This document shows, one piece after another, positions 1 through 8,492 of a DNA stretch of 64,000 bases. A program made the position numbers and the translations under genes. The notes beneath the pieces are model-generated. The model was given only the letters and a program-made list of their open reading frames with translations. It was not told the origin of the DNA and did not search any database. The stretch is from Psychrobacillus sp. OK032. GTDB lineage: Bacteria > Bacillota > Bacilli > Bacillales_A > Planococcaceae. The first letter of the stretch is position 1. Each line of letters starts with the position of its first letter. The stretch lies in contig NZ_FOGY01000002.1 in NCBI RefSeq assembly GCF_900111345.1, positions 372,001 to 436,000 on the forward strand, read 5' to 3'.

Positions 1-597
1 AACAGCCACTTTACTTCCTAAAGTAACTTCGGCAGTATTTACAACAGCGCCAACTCCCGTTATTACTGCACAACCAAATAAGGCCATTTTTTCAAATGGT
101 AAATCTCTTTCTACTTTAACTAAAGAATTCTGCGCAACGACCGCATATTCGGAGAATGCGGAAACTCCCACATGATGTCCGATACTTTCTTCCCCATTAT
201 GAATACGCATACCGCCTCCAAGAAGCGTGCCTGCTACATTCGATTGTGCACCCGGTTCACATAAAGCCGGTCGTCCCTCTGCACAAGGAATGCATTGACC
301 GCAACTAGGTACAAATACGCAAATAACTTTGTCGCCAGGTTGGAAGTTGGTTACACCTTCTCCCGTTTCAATAACTACCCCAGCAGCTTCATGACCAAGT
401 GCCATAGGAAGTGGTCGAGGTCTGCTTCCATTTATCACAGATAAATCAGAATGACATAGACTCGCGGCTTTTATTTGTATTAATACTTCTCCAGCTCCAG
501 GTGAATCTAAATCTACTTGTTCGATTTTGATAGGTTTACTAGATGCATAAGGTCTCTTTGCACCTGATTCACGTAAAATAGCAGACTTTACTTTCAC
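1..597 (-). CDS. Zinc-dependent alcohol dehydrogenase, partial (C-terminus beyond window)
   Basis: The open frame runs from a GTG at 597, preceded by a GAGGGG ribosome site, off the left edge; 199 codons are visible. The N-terminal GroES-like domain shows the catalytic zinc pattern (Cys-His-Ser near residue 47, then the GHE of LGHEAAGVV) and the four-cysteine structural zinc lobe (SCGQCIPC followed by a further Cys). This layout is that of class III-like or aryl/benzyl alcohol dehydrogenases, which oxidise alcohols to aldehydes with NAD. It follows the aldehyde dehydrogenase gene by 13 bp, so the two probably share a transcript and act in sequence. The substrate cannot be read from this part. 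Confidence 0.9.
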   Translation of the reverse strand, partial: MKVKSAILRESGAKRPYASSKPIKIEQVDLDSPGAGEVLIQIKAASLCHSDLSVINGSRPRPLPMALGHEAAGVVIETGEGVTNFQPGDKVICVFVPSCGQCIPCAEGRPALCEPGAQSNVAGTLLGGGMRIHNGEESIGHHVGVSAFSEYAVVAQNSLVKVERDLPFEKMALFGCAVITGVGAVVNTAEVTLGSKVAV

Positions 598-610
598 AAA
601 GCTCGCCCCT

Positions 611-2047
611 CTATGATAAAATTTTCATCCCAATAAATTTAAGGTCCGTCATCTCTTTAATTGCATAATGAATTCCTTCTTTACCTATACCACTTTCTTT
701 CACACCACCGTATGGAATATGATCATATCGTTTAACAGAAACTTCATTAATCCATACTCCTCCTGTTTCTAAATCTTCCGCCATTCGCATTGCAAGGTTT
801 ATATTATTCGTAAATACCCCTGCTTGTAGACCGTAGCGTGAATCGTTTGCATAATTAATCACTTCTTCTTCCGTTTCAAAAGGCAATACAGCAATAATTG
901 GAGCAAAAACTTCCTGACAAACAACTTTCATTTGAAAATTAACATTTTCTAAAATCGTTGGTTCTAAGAAAGTACCATTTCTTTTCCCGCCCGTACGAAT
1001 TATAGCTCCTGATCGAACAGCCTCTTGAATCCACGATTCCGCTTTTTCAGCTGCCTCTTCTGTAATCATCGGTCCTAACTGGGTCGACTCTTCTTTAGGA
1101 TCACCCATTCTTAGATCAGATACCTTTTCTGTTAGTTTGTTTAAAAAATCCTCATAAACGGATTGATGAACAAAAATACGTTGTGCCGAAACACATGCTT
1201 GTCCCGCAAATGTAAAGCCGCCCATTAGTATGGAAGATACGGCGTTATCTATATTCGCATCTCCAAAAATAATATTAGGCGCATTGGACCCTAATTCAAG
1301 CGTCACTTTTTTCCCTTTAGCCATTTCGTGGATATCCCAACCTACTACTCCACTACCAGTGAAGGTTACTTTTTTGACAAGCGGATGTGTTACAAGGGGC
1401 TCTACTAGCTTCTGCCCAGTACCTTGAATAATGTTAAGCACCCCTGAGGGTAACCCCGCCTCATGAAATAATTTATATAAAGCAACTATAGAAAATGGTG
1501 TTTTTTCCGCTGGTTTTATTACAATTGTATTTCCTGCTGCGATTGCAGGAGCAATTTTATGCAATGCCATATTTAACGGGAAATTAAAAGGCGTTATAGC
1601 TGCGACAACACCTAATGGAACGCGCTTAGAAAAACCAAATTGTTGCTCTCCACCGATTGCATTATTAAGTACTATTTGCTCCCCATGAAGATTTTTCGCA
1701 CCCTCTGCGGCAAAATGTAAAACTTGAATCGCTCTAGCGACTTCACCTCGCGATTCTACAATTGGTTTACCTGCTTCCAATGTTAGAAGTTCCGCAAATG
1801 CATCTTTTCTTATTTCTAACAAATCTGCCGTATTTCTTAAGATTTCACTTCTTTTATGCGCTGGCATTTTCTTCATCGTATGTTGAAAAACTTCATGAGC
1901 ATTTTCCACCGCTAGAACTACTTCGTTTTTAGTAGCACAGAAAATATGTCCTATTTTTTCTTGATTATATGGATTTAAAACATCAATTATATCTCTTTCT
2001 CCCGCTATCAATTCTTCTGAAGCTATAATAGACCCGTTTATTAACAT
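611..2047 (-). CDS. NAD(P)-dependent aldehyde dehydrogenase
   Basis: A full-length 478-residue member of the aldehyde dehydrogenase superfamily. The active-site Cys is in GQACVSAQR (about residue 285), the general-base Glu in LELGSN (about 251), and the PFNFPLN segment near 154 carries the oxyanion Asn. It oxidises an aldehyde to the acid. It sits 13 bp upstream of an alcohol dehydrogenase, which gives a plausible alcohol-aldehyde-acid sequence within the catabolic cluster. The ATG at 2047 has a weak GGAAAG-type ribosome site about 14 nt upstream. The subfamily (succinate-semialdehyde, benzaldehyde or other) is not resolved. Confidence 0.93.
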   Translation of the reverse strand: MLINGSIIASEELIAGERDIIDVLNPYNQEKIGHIFCATKNEVVLAVENAHEVFQHTMKKMPAHKRSEILRNTADLLEIRKDAFAELLTLEAGKPIVESRGEVARAIQVLHFAAEGAKNLHGEQIVLNNAIGGEQQFGFSKRVPLGVVAAITPFNFPLNMALHKIAPAIAAGNTIVIKPAEKTPFSIVALYKLFHEAGLPSGVLNIIQGTGQKLVEPLVTHPLVKKVTFTGSGVVGWDIHEMAKGKKVTLELGSNAPNIIFGDANIDNAVSSILMGGFTFAGQACVSAQRIFVHQSVYEDFLNKLTEKVSDLRMGDPKEESTQLGPMITEEAAEKAESWIQEAVRSGAIIRTGGKRNGTFLEPTILENVNFQMKVVCQEVFAPIIAVLPFETEEEVINYANDSRYGLQAGVFTNNINLAMRMAEDLETGGVWINEVSVKRYDHIPYGGVKESGIGKEGIHYAIKEMTDLKFIGMKILS

Positions 2048-2077
2048 ATGATCATCTACTTTCCAAAAATAATTTTA

Positions 2078-2914
2078 CTATTCGTAGTATCCCTCAGTAG
2101 ACTTAATCAAGGTTTTAAATTGTTTTTCATCATGACCAAACCAAATGGTCGAGTTGTTCTCTTCTGCAAAGCTTCTAATACGTTCAACTGTGGAATTGTA
2201 ACCAACCGAATCATATAGGATCCCTGGTGGTTTAACAGGTGGCCCTAAACTTTCCGCCGTGTACAATGCATCTGAAGCTAAAAGTAAACTCCCAGTACCA
2301 GGCAATTCAATATGCAACCCTAGCATCCCATATGCATGTCCTGGACCGAAGTTTATAATTTTAATGCCTTCTACTAAATTCACTTCTTTTTCTGTCGGTT
2401 TAATAGTTCGCCAGCGTAGCTCGTTCTTAATCCATGCCATCACATCTCCCCATATATAGGCACCCATATTTCGAGTCAGCGCAAAGGTTTTCATGACATT
2501 CTGTAATTCTGAATCATGTACGATAATTTCTGCATTTGTAAAAAGCTCTAAGCATCCAGCGTGATCTAAATGTAAGTGGGAAGCTACTACATATTTTATA
2601 TCTTCAGGACGAACCCTTAACTGTTCTAATCGATTGATTAGATAACATTCTTCATTTTGAAACGCTGGGAAAAGTTGCTGAATTCCTTCTGGCCAACGTC
2701 CATCGTCTCCCATACCTTCTGGGTTACATCCCGTATCAAACAAAATCTTTCCTTCCGGATGATCGATTAATACAGCGAAAACCGGAAACTCCACAAATTC
2801 TGATTCGGGACTTGGATTAGATACACTAGCAGGATTGTGCATCGAAATCATATAGTTTTTATCCATCTTCATCGTACCTGTATCAAGTACGTAAACTTTT
2901 TTAGAGTTACACAT
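2078..2914 (-). CDS. Metallo-beta-lactamase-fold hydrolase, N-acyl homoserine lactonase-like
   Basis: About 278 residues with the metallo-beta-lactamase signature SHLHLDHAG (two-metal site) near residue 115, a GPGHAYGM histidine motif and a late GHD. Overall length and spacing fit the AiiA/AhlD-type lactonase branch. The family hydrolyses lactone rings; in this setting a lactone made by a Baeyer-Villiger-type reaction is as plausible a substrate as a quorum signal, which is inference. A TTG at 2929 gives a slightly longer frame, but the ATG at 2914 sits 8 nt after GGGGG and is the better start. It lies between two dehydrogenase genes on the same strand. Confidence 0.8.
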   Translation of the reverse strand: MCNSKKVYVLDTGTMKMDKNYMISMHNPASVSNPSPESEFVEFPVFAVLIDHPEGKILFDTGCNPEGMGDDGRWPEGIQQLFPAFQNEECYLINRLEQLRVRPEDIKYVVASHLHLDHAGCLELFTNAEIIVHDSELQNVMKTFALTRNMGAYIWGDVMAWIKNELRWRTIKPTEKEVNLVEGIKIINFGPGHAYGMLGLHIELPGTGSLLLASDALYTAESLGPPVKPPGILYDSVGYNSTVERIRSFAEENNSTIWFGHDEKQFKTLIKSTEGYYE

Positions 2915-3005
2915 TATATATTCCCCCAATATTTTATATTTCTTTTATTTCAATTGAGATAACGCCTCTTCTACAAAACCGTATAAAATCTATTCCTGCC
3001 ATTCT

Positions 3006-4100
3006 TTAATTGGTATGTTCAATTCCAATCGAAGCACGCGTCACTCCACGATTAAAGGAAGCATCCAAAGCTTTCGACAGATCCTCTAATGTAAAATCAC
3101 AAGCGAGAATCTCACTAAATGGATATTTATTTATGTTCAAACTTAAAAATTTCAATGATTTATATAAATACCAAGGTTCATACCGAATGAGTCCTAGTAT
3201 ATAAATATTTTTTCTTGTCATTAGCCCTGGATCGAACTCGGTTAATTTGCCAGGAGAAATATTGCCAATCGAAATATATTTCCCCCCTGATTTAATGAGA
3301 TGAATGCCTTCTGATATCGCTGCAGGAACTCCAGTTAGTTCCATTACAACATCCGCTCCAATTCCATTTGTTAGCAACATTATTTTCTCTACACGTTCCT
3401 CAACCGTTTTATATTCGTCCATTGACACTATTTCGTCAGCACCAAATCTTTTTGCTAACTCAAGACGATTAGGTACAGTGTCAATGACAATAACTTTAGC
3501 TCCAAACATTTTCGCAACTGCCGTAGCATTCAAACCAAGTCCACCGGCGCCTTGGACTACAACTGTATCTCCATATCTTAACCCCGATTTTTCAATGCCA
3601 AAGTACACCTGTGACAGGGCACAGTTTGCACCTGCTGCTACCTCATCTGGCACATTATCTGGAACTTTATAAAAATATTGATCTGGATGAATATAGTAAT
3701 GCGTGGCAAATGATCCATGAAAATGAGGATACTCATGGGCTTCTTTGCTCCAATACTCATATGCGTTTTCACATAAATTCGTATATCCCTGCAAACAATG
3801 TTTACATTTCTTGCAAGTTAAAAAATAGGCTGCTGCGATACGATCACCCACATGTACTGGTTGTCCAGCATAATCGGTCGTGACACCCTCACCAAGCTCT
3901 ACAATTTCACCTACCATTTCATGTCCCATAACCCCGGATTTTTTCGTAGGATGTAACCCTTTCCAAATATGCAGTTCCGACCCACAAACATTCGTCCTTA
4001 TAACACGAACTAATATGGAATCTTTTGCTGCCTTCGGTAAATCGTACTCTTCAAAAATCATTTGTTCAGGTTCTATCATTACCGCAACTTTTCCCTTCAA
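3006..4100 (-). CDS. Zinc-binding medium-chain dehydrogenase (threonine/polyol dehydrogenase-like)
   Basis: 364 residues. Catalytic zinc ligands Cys39, His60 and Glu61 (GHEMVGEIVE) are present, with a structural zinc lobe at Cys96, Cys99, Cys102 and Cys110, and a Rossmann motif GAGGLGLNA near 180. It oxidises a secondary or primary alcohol with NAD(P). The TTG start at 4100 follows GGGGG by 7 nt. It is the first gene of the four-gene minus-strand run 4100 to 1. Exact substrate unknown; threonine dehydrogenase, sorbitol dehydrogenase and inosose dehydrogenase are all in this family. Confidence 0.88.
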   Translation of the reverse strand: MKGKVAVMIEPEQMIFEEYDLPKAAKDSILVRVIRTNVCGSELHIWKGLHPTKKSGVMGHEMVGEIVELGEGVTTDYAGQPVHVGDRIAAAYFLTCKKCKHCLQGYTNLCENAYEYWSKEAHEYPHFHGSFATHYYIHPDQYFYKVPDNVPDEVAAGANCALSQVYFGIEKSGLRYGDTVVVQGAGGLGLNATAVAKMFGAKVIVIDTVPNRLELAKRFGADEIVSMDEYKTVEERVEKIMLLTNGIGADVVMELTGVPAAISEGIHLIKSGGKYISIGNISPGKLTEFDPGLMTRKNIYILGLIRYEPWYLYKSLKFLSLNINKYPFSEILACDFTLEDLSKALDASFNRGVTRASIGIEHTN

Positions 4101-4247
4101 CCAAAAACCCCCAATATCATATTAAAAATCGCCAAGACAAATTATCAATGAATGGCTATTTCCTAATCTATTCATAAACTTACACAAATATCTCTTTGTT
4201 TTTAAGGAATTTCATTAATTGAGAACACTCCTAATTTTATTCATAAC

Positions 4248-4295
4248 AAAAGACACTCTTTAGTCTGCTTCTCATGACTAAAGAGTGTCTTTTTA
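4248..4295 (-). terminator. Rho-independent terminator (bidirectional)
   Basis: A 14-bp perfect stem (GACACTCTTTAGTC at 4252-4265 with its complement at 4276-4289) around a 10-nt loop. It is flanked by A4 on the left and T5 on the right, so it can stop transcripts from either strand. It lies 27 bp past the KGG protein stop codon on the minus strand. Confidence 0.85.
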
Positions 4296-4321
4296 GTGTT
4301 ATAAATTGTATCTTTTACTAT

Positions 4322-4504
4322 TTAATTTTTGTCTAATTTATTATCACGCTGTTTACTACGGGCTTCTCCACCCTTACGACCAATTTCCTCGTAAAATTCG
4401 CGACCACGATTCTTAGAGGTAGCTTCTCCGCCTTTGCGTCCCGCTTCTTCGACAGTCATATTTTCGTTGCTGTTTTTGTTGCGATCGTTTTGCTTTTTAG
4501 CCAT
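4322..4504 (-). CDS. KGG-repeat stress protein (GsiB-like)
   Basis: A 60-residue hydrophilic protein with two tandem copies of the KGG motif (EAGRKGGEATSKNRG and EIGRKGGEARSKQR). The family (PF10685, including Bacillus GsiB) is made under general stress and resembles plant LEA-type hydrophilins. The ATG at 4504 follows GAGGAA by 8 nt, and a strong terminator lies just downstream. It appears monocistronic and unrelated to the surrounding catabolic genes. Confidence 0.88.
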   Translation of the reverse strand: MAKKQNDRNKNSNENMTVEEAGRKGGEATSKNRGREFYEEIGRKGGEARSKQRDNKLDKN

Positions 4505-4606
4505 TACAAAATTCCTCCTCTAAATTTTTATCAAGCTTACTTTTTATATTTCCACACAAAAAAGGAATAAACAATTAATTTCCTATTTTTTTATGATATT
4601 TCTTAC

Positions 4607-5057
4607 TCAATCTTTATTGACATACATTGTTTCCATACTATGATTATAAAGTTCGATAATATTTCCATTTGAATCTTCACAGTAAACCAAGTAATAAGGC
4701 TTTACTTCCCAAGCGTTTCATATATCACACTTTATCTTTTCCCACTAGCATTCTCTATTTTTCCAGCTAGTTGTTCGATGTCATCTGCTAGAAACAAATA
4801 TGAAAGTAGCCTTCATTTTTGCGGTTCTTGAAATTCAAACAACTCAATTCCAACTTGATTCACCGATATCATATGAGCATTTCTCATTCTTATAATGTTG
4901 TCACCAAGTAAATCATTTGTCATGTTATGTTTGCTTTCATCCTTCGAGTTAAAAGAATAAGGACCTGCTATTAATTAAAATACAATATTTCTTCGTACCA
5001 TTTAATAGCTCCCTCAATATCTGGTACCGATAGACCTATATGTGTAATTGCTATCAT
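4607..5057 (-). pseudogene. Broken VOC/glyoxalase-family gene
   Basis: A strong ribosome site (GTAGGAGGG) precedes an ATG at 5057, and the frame begins MIAITHIGLSVPDIEGAIKW, a textbook VOC (lactoylglutathione lyase-like) N-terminus. It stops after about 28 codons. Later pieces are readable in other frames: SKDESKHNMTNDLLGDN, NAHMISVNQVGIELFEF, and the typical VOC C-terminus YLVYCEDSNGNIIELY ending at 4607. Several frameshifts and stops make a full product impossible without correction. The remaining similarity is high, so the damage looks fairly recent. Confidence 0.85.
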
Positions 5058-5178
5058 CTGTATCCCTCCTACAAAACTGTTTCCCTGCTTTGTGGAATGA
5101 TAAACAATTACATTGGACAGAAACTCAAACTAGACTGGATCACAATATTTATCCAAGTCTCACTATTTCCTATCAAAC

Positions 5179-5225
5179 AAAAAAACACTTCAAATCCTTT
5201 CGAAATAAGGATTTGAAGCGTTTTA
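5179..5225 (-). terminator. Rho-independent terminator of tRNA-Arg
   Basis: A 12-bp perfect stem (CTTCAAATCCTT at 5188-5199 with its complement at 5207-5218) and, on the minus strand, a following T-rich tract (A7 at 5179-5185 on the plus strand). It lies about 40 bp past the 3' end of tRNA-Arg on the same strand. Confidence 0.85.
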
Positions 5226-5260
5226 TTGTCGGCTCTTGAGAAACTATTGTAGCCTTGAAA

Positions 5261-5334
<74 letters not shown>

Positions 5335-5567
5335 AAGTACTCCCCCACCAAACAGATAGGAAAGACAATACTTAGTCTATAACGATATTTAGATAATGTC
5401 AACTGAATTCAAGAATTTCTTTTCTCAAATGAATAAAGACATCCTATTAAACTTGTTATATCGTGTTTTAGAACTGCTTCGGATCAATTAACGGAAAGGT
5501 AATTGTCTAAGAAAGGGTATAAGTAAACATGCAGTACCCTTTAATTATCAAACAATATGAAATAAAT

Positions 5568-6635
5568 TTATAATTTGCTACTAATCATTTCATACGCATG
5601 TTTCATCAAATTAGTAACTCTTTGATCTAAGTTTTTAAATCTTTCATCTTCGGATTGACCAATTTTCCAACGATAATAAATTTGTTGTAGAGCAATAGCA
5701 AGTTTAAAATAATTTAATGTCATATAAAAGTTTAACGCAGGAACACTTTTTTTAGTCTTGAGTTCATATTGATTTAAAAATTCATTTCTACTTATAAATC
5801 CAGGTGTTGCCGTAATGGATGGTAAACTTTCTTTAAGTGATTCGGGATCATCTTCTTGTATCCAATAAGCCAAGGCTCCAGCCAAATCAAAAATCGGATC
5901 ACCTATAGTCGCAATTTCCCAATCCAAAACAGCTTTTATTTCAGTTAAATCTGACGAGAGTAACATATTATTTAATTTGTAATCATTATGAATTATTGCA
6001 CTATCAGAAGTTAGTGGAATGTTATTTACAAGCCAATTACTTACTTTTTCGAAATAAGAAATATGGTGTGTTTCAACCTGTTTATAACGTTTTATCCATC
6101 CATGAACTTGCCTTTCAAGGAAACCATGAGCATATCCAAAATCCGAAAGACCTGCTTCTTCAAAATTGACTTGATGTAATTCCGCCAGAGTATCTACAAC
6201 TTGGTAAGACAATTTTTGCAGTTGCTCCTTTGAAACTTCTTGATTTGGAGGAAATGTTTCATCTAAAACAACACCTATTTTTCGCTCCATAATATAAAAT
6301 GGAACTCCAATTACACTTTCATTTTGACAAAGTAAATATGGTTTTGGAACAAACGGAAAATAAGGATGTAATTTCTCCAAAAAATCCGATTCACGTTTCA
6401 TATCATGTGCCTTAGGAGGTAATGGACCATTAGGAGGTCGTCTCAAAACTGCCTCCCAATTTCCACTGCGAATAAGAAAAGTCAAATTAGATAACCCTGT
6501 AGAAAATTGTTCAACTTCTAACGGCTCATTAGGGAAGTTTTCAATATTCTCAGATAGATATTTCTTTACTGCAAATAGATTAAGACCATCTCCAGTTAGA
6601 ATTTGATTTTCCTGTCCAGTTGAATGATAGTTCAA
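5568..6635 (-). CDS. APH-like phosphotransferase, acyl-CoA dehydrogenase-associated (ACAD10/11 N-domain type)
   Basis: About 355 residues with the aminoglycoside phosphotransferase/choline kinase fold: the catalytic loop HNDYKLNNML and the metal-binding VLDWEIATIGDP are intact. Members with this sequence style are typically found beside acyl-CoA dehydrogenases and are fused to them in ACAD10/11, where they phosphorylate 4-hydroxyacyl-CoA. An acyl-CoA dehydrogenase of the matching type is encoded at 8493-9710, so a role in hydroxy-acid catabolism is a reasonable inference rather than antibiotic resistance. GTG at 6644 overlaps the ribosome site; TTG at 6635, 8 nt after GGAG, is the likelier start. 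Confidence 0.85.
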   Translation of the reverse strand: MNYHSTGQENQILTGDGLNLFAVKKYLSENIENFPNEPLEVEQFSTGLSNLTFLIRSGNWEAVLRRPPNGPLPPKAHDMKRESDFLEKLHPYFPFVPKPYLLCQNESVIGVPFYIMERKIGVVLDETFPPNQEVSKEQLQKLSYQVVDTLAELHQVNFEEAGLSDFGYAHGFLERQVHGWIKRYKQVETHHISYFEKVSNWLVNNIPLTSDSAIIHNDYKLNNMLLSSDLTEIKAVLDWEIATIGDPIFDLAGALAYWIQEDDPESLKESLPSITATPGFISRNEFLNQYELKTKKSVPALNFYMTLNYFKLAIALQQIYYRWKIGQSEDERFKNLDQRVTNLMKHAYEMISSKL

Positions 6636-6816
6636 TAAAATCACTCCTTTATTATTAATCTTTATATACCTAAATAATTTCTGTCGCTCATATTAAAAAT
6701 ATTTTAAGCTTCAGCCTCTGGTTTTAAAGAGACTTGCTAGATTAAAACAATAATTTTTTCTACCCTTATCTGTCAGGTCGGATTTCGCTTCCCATACTAT
6801 TGGCTATTAAAATAAT

Positions 6817-7413
6817 TTATTTTTCATTTTTCACAAAAATTTGTAATAAGTATTCAGAAATCATTTCTGCAATTTCCGCATCACCCTTTTTTTCTGGGGA
6901 ATACCATTGAACAACCCAGTTCATTGCTCCTAATATAATATTTCTAGATATCGTCACATTCACTGATTTGAAATCACCAGATTCAATTCCTTCTGTTATC
7001 AATTCATCAAAACAATCTGCATATTTAACTCTTAACCTTAAGATTTCTTCTAAATACTCACCGGTAAAGACTTGTTCGGGTTTTATACCCATTGCAAAAG
7101 TTGATAATTCACTAATAAGAAATTCAAGATGCACAAACATTGCTTTCCCCAACTTCTCTTTTGGAGATAATAATTCCATTCTTGAAATTTCTTCGATATT
7201 AATCAAACTTTGTTCCAAAAGAACTTTTTGGCTTTGATATAACAGATCTTGCTTATCCTTGAAGTAGTAATAAATAGAGCCTTTCGTCATTAAAAGGCTT
7301 GCTGCAATTTCTTCCATCGTCGTCCCAAAATATCCCTTTTCCGCTAGGATACTTGCTGCAGATTTTAAAATATCCTCTTTTTTCTTAGCAACCTTTTTTT
7401 CTCTTAACGTCAT
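6817..7413 (-). CDS. TetR-family transcriptional regulator
   Basis: 198 residues. The N-terminal helix-turn-helix is clear (ILAEKGYFGTTMEEIA, then MTKGSIYYYFKDKQDLLY), followed by a helical ligand domain. It lies between the APH-like gene and the SDR/acyl-CoA dehydrogenase genes, all on the minus strand, and has its own promoter (7459-7487). TetR regulators in fatty-acid and solvent catabolism usually repress their operon until an acyl-CoA binds; that role is inferred from position. Confidence 0.92.
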   Translation of the reverse strand: MTLREKKVAKKKEDILKSAASILAEKGYFGTTMEEIAASLLMTKGSIYYYFKDKQDLLYQSQKVLLEQSLINIEEISRMELLSPKEKLGKAMFVHLEFLISELSTFAMGIKPEQVFTGEYLEEILRLRVKYADCFDELITEGIESGDFKSVNVTISRNIILGAMNWVVQWYSPEKKGDAEIAEMISEYLLQIFVKNEK

Positions 7414-7458
7414 TTTTTCATCATCCCAAACCTATAAATTTTTATACTATTCAATTAA

Positions 7459-7487
7459 ATTATGATGGTTTAAAATTTAAATGTCAA
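7459..7487 (-). promoter_or_regulatory. SigA-type promoter of the TetR gene
   Basis: On the minus strand TTGACA (7487-7482) is followed after exactly 17 nt by CATAAT (7464-7459), about 45 bp before the tetR start codon. The consensus -35 box and spacing make this one of the better promoters in the host part. Confidence 0.7.
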
Positions 7488-7554
7488 ATCAAAATTTAAA
7501 AACAAGATTTTTCGATGAAGGATTTGCTAAGCTAATCAATTCTGCAAAGCTTCT

Positions 7555-7591
7555 AAAAAAAAAAGAGATGTCAAATTTTTCAATATGACAT
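7555..7591 (-). terminator. Probable terminator of the 7713-11397 operon
   Basis: An inverted repeat ATGTCA (7568-7573) / TGACAT (7586-7591) is followed on the minus strand by CTC and a run of about ten T. The stem is only 6 bp, so efficiency may be low. It lies about 120 bp beyond the SDR stop codon. Confidence 0.5.
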
Positions 7592-7712
7592 TTCCCAAAA
7601 CTTCAGTTTTACCATCAAAACTAATTATATATTACTTCAAAAAGATCCTTTTTTTAACTTTCACTCTAATAATTAGAAAGATTTTTAAGTCCAGAATCCC
7701 AAGGCCTAGAGC

Positions 7713-8474
7713 TTACTCTATCGTAAATCCTCCATCGACAATAAAGGTCTGTCCTGTTATATATTCAGCTTGTTTTGAGGCCAAATAAAGTGCTAGCGAG
7801 GAAACATCCTTTGGATCTCCAAACTTCCTAAAAGGTATTTTTTTCAACATTTTTCCCATTAATTCCTCATCATTTCTCTCTTCTTCATTAATTTCTGTAC
7901 CGATAAACCCTGGAGCGATTGCATTAACATGGATTCCATATCTAGCCCACTCGGCCGCAAGCGATTTTGTTAAATGAATAACCGCTGCTTTACTAGCAGT
8001 ATATAAAGCTATTCTTTTTAAGGGTTTAATTCCACCAACGGATGCTAGATTAATGATTTTCCCATATCCTTGCTTCTCCATATATTTTGCAGCTTCTTGA
8101 CTACAAAAAAACAAACCTTTTATATTTATATCAAAAATAAAATCATAATCCTTTTCTGTAACTTCGAGAGCTGGTTTTGACGTATTAACACCTGCATTAT
8201 TAACCACTATATCTATTTTCCCGAAATTTTCTAATGTTTGTCGGAACATTCCTTGTATATCTTCAATATTTGTAACATCACATCTAATAGGTAGTGCCTT
8301 TCTTCCCATGCTTTTCAATTCATCACTTAACGACACACACTTTTCAAAATTCCTGCTTGCTATAACAACGTCTGCTCCTTGTTCAGAGAAATCACGGACC
8401 ATTTGTTCACCAAGTCCGCGACTTCCACCCGTTACTAATATTACCTTACCCGTTAAATCAAAATGGTTTTCCAC
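7713..8474 (-). CDS. Short-chain dehydrogenase/reductase
   Basis: 253 residues of classical SDR type: cofactor motif TGGSRGLG near residue 16, NNAGVN near 90, catalytic Ser, and YTASKAA carrying Tyr and Lys near 155. It reduces or oxidises a keto/hydroxy group with NAD(P). The GTG start follows GGAGG by 9 nt. Placed 18 bp after an acyl-CoA dehydrogenase, it probably acts on hydroxyacyl-CoA or on the alcohol intermediate of the pathway. A FabG-like or gluconate-dehydrogenase-like substrate cannot be excluded. Confidence 0.9.
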   Translation of the reverse strand: MENHFDLTGKVILVTGGSRGLGEQMVRDFSEQGADVVIASRNFEKCVSLSDELKSMGRKALPIRCDVTNIEDIQGMFRQTLENFGKIDIVVNNAGVNTSKPALEVTEKDYDFIFDINIKGLFFCSQEAAKYMEKQGYGKIINLASVGGIKPLKRIALYTASKAAVIHLTKSLAAEWARYGIHVNAIAPGFIGTEINEEERNDEELMGKMLKKIPFRKFGDPKDVSSLALYLASKQAEYITGQTFIVDGGFTIE

Positions 8475-8492
8475 ATGAACACACCTCCATTC

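Noticed and set aside
1230..1427. 65-codon plus-strand frame inside the aldehyde dehydrogenase gene
   Set aside because: Antisense shadow of a conserved catalytic region.
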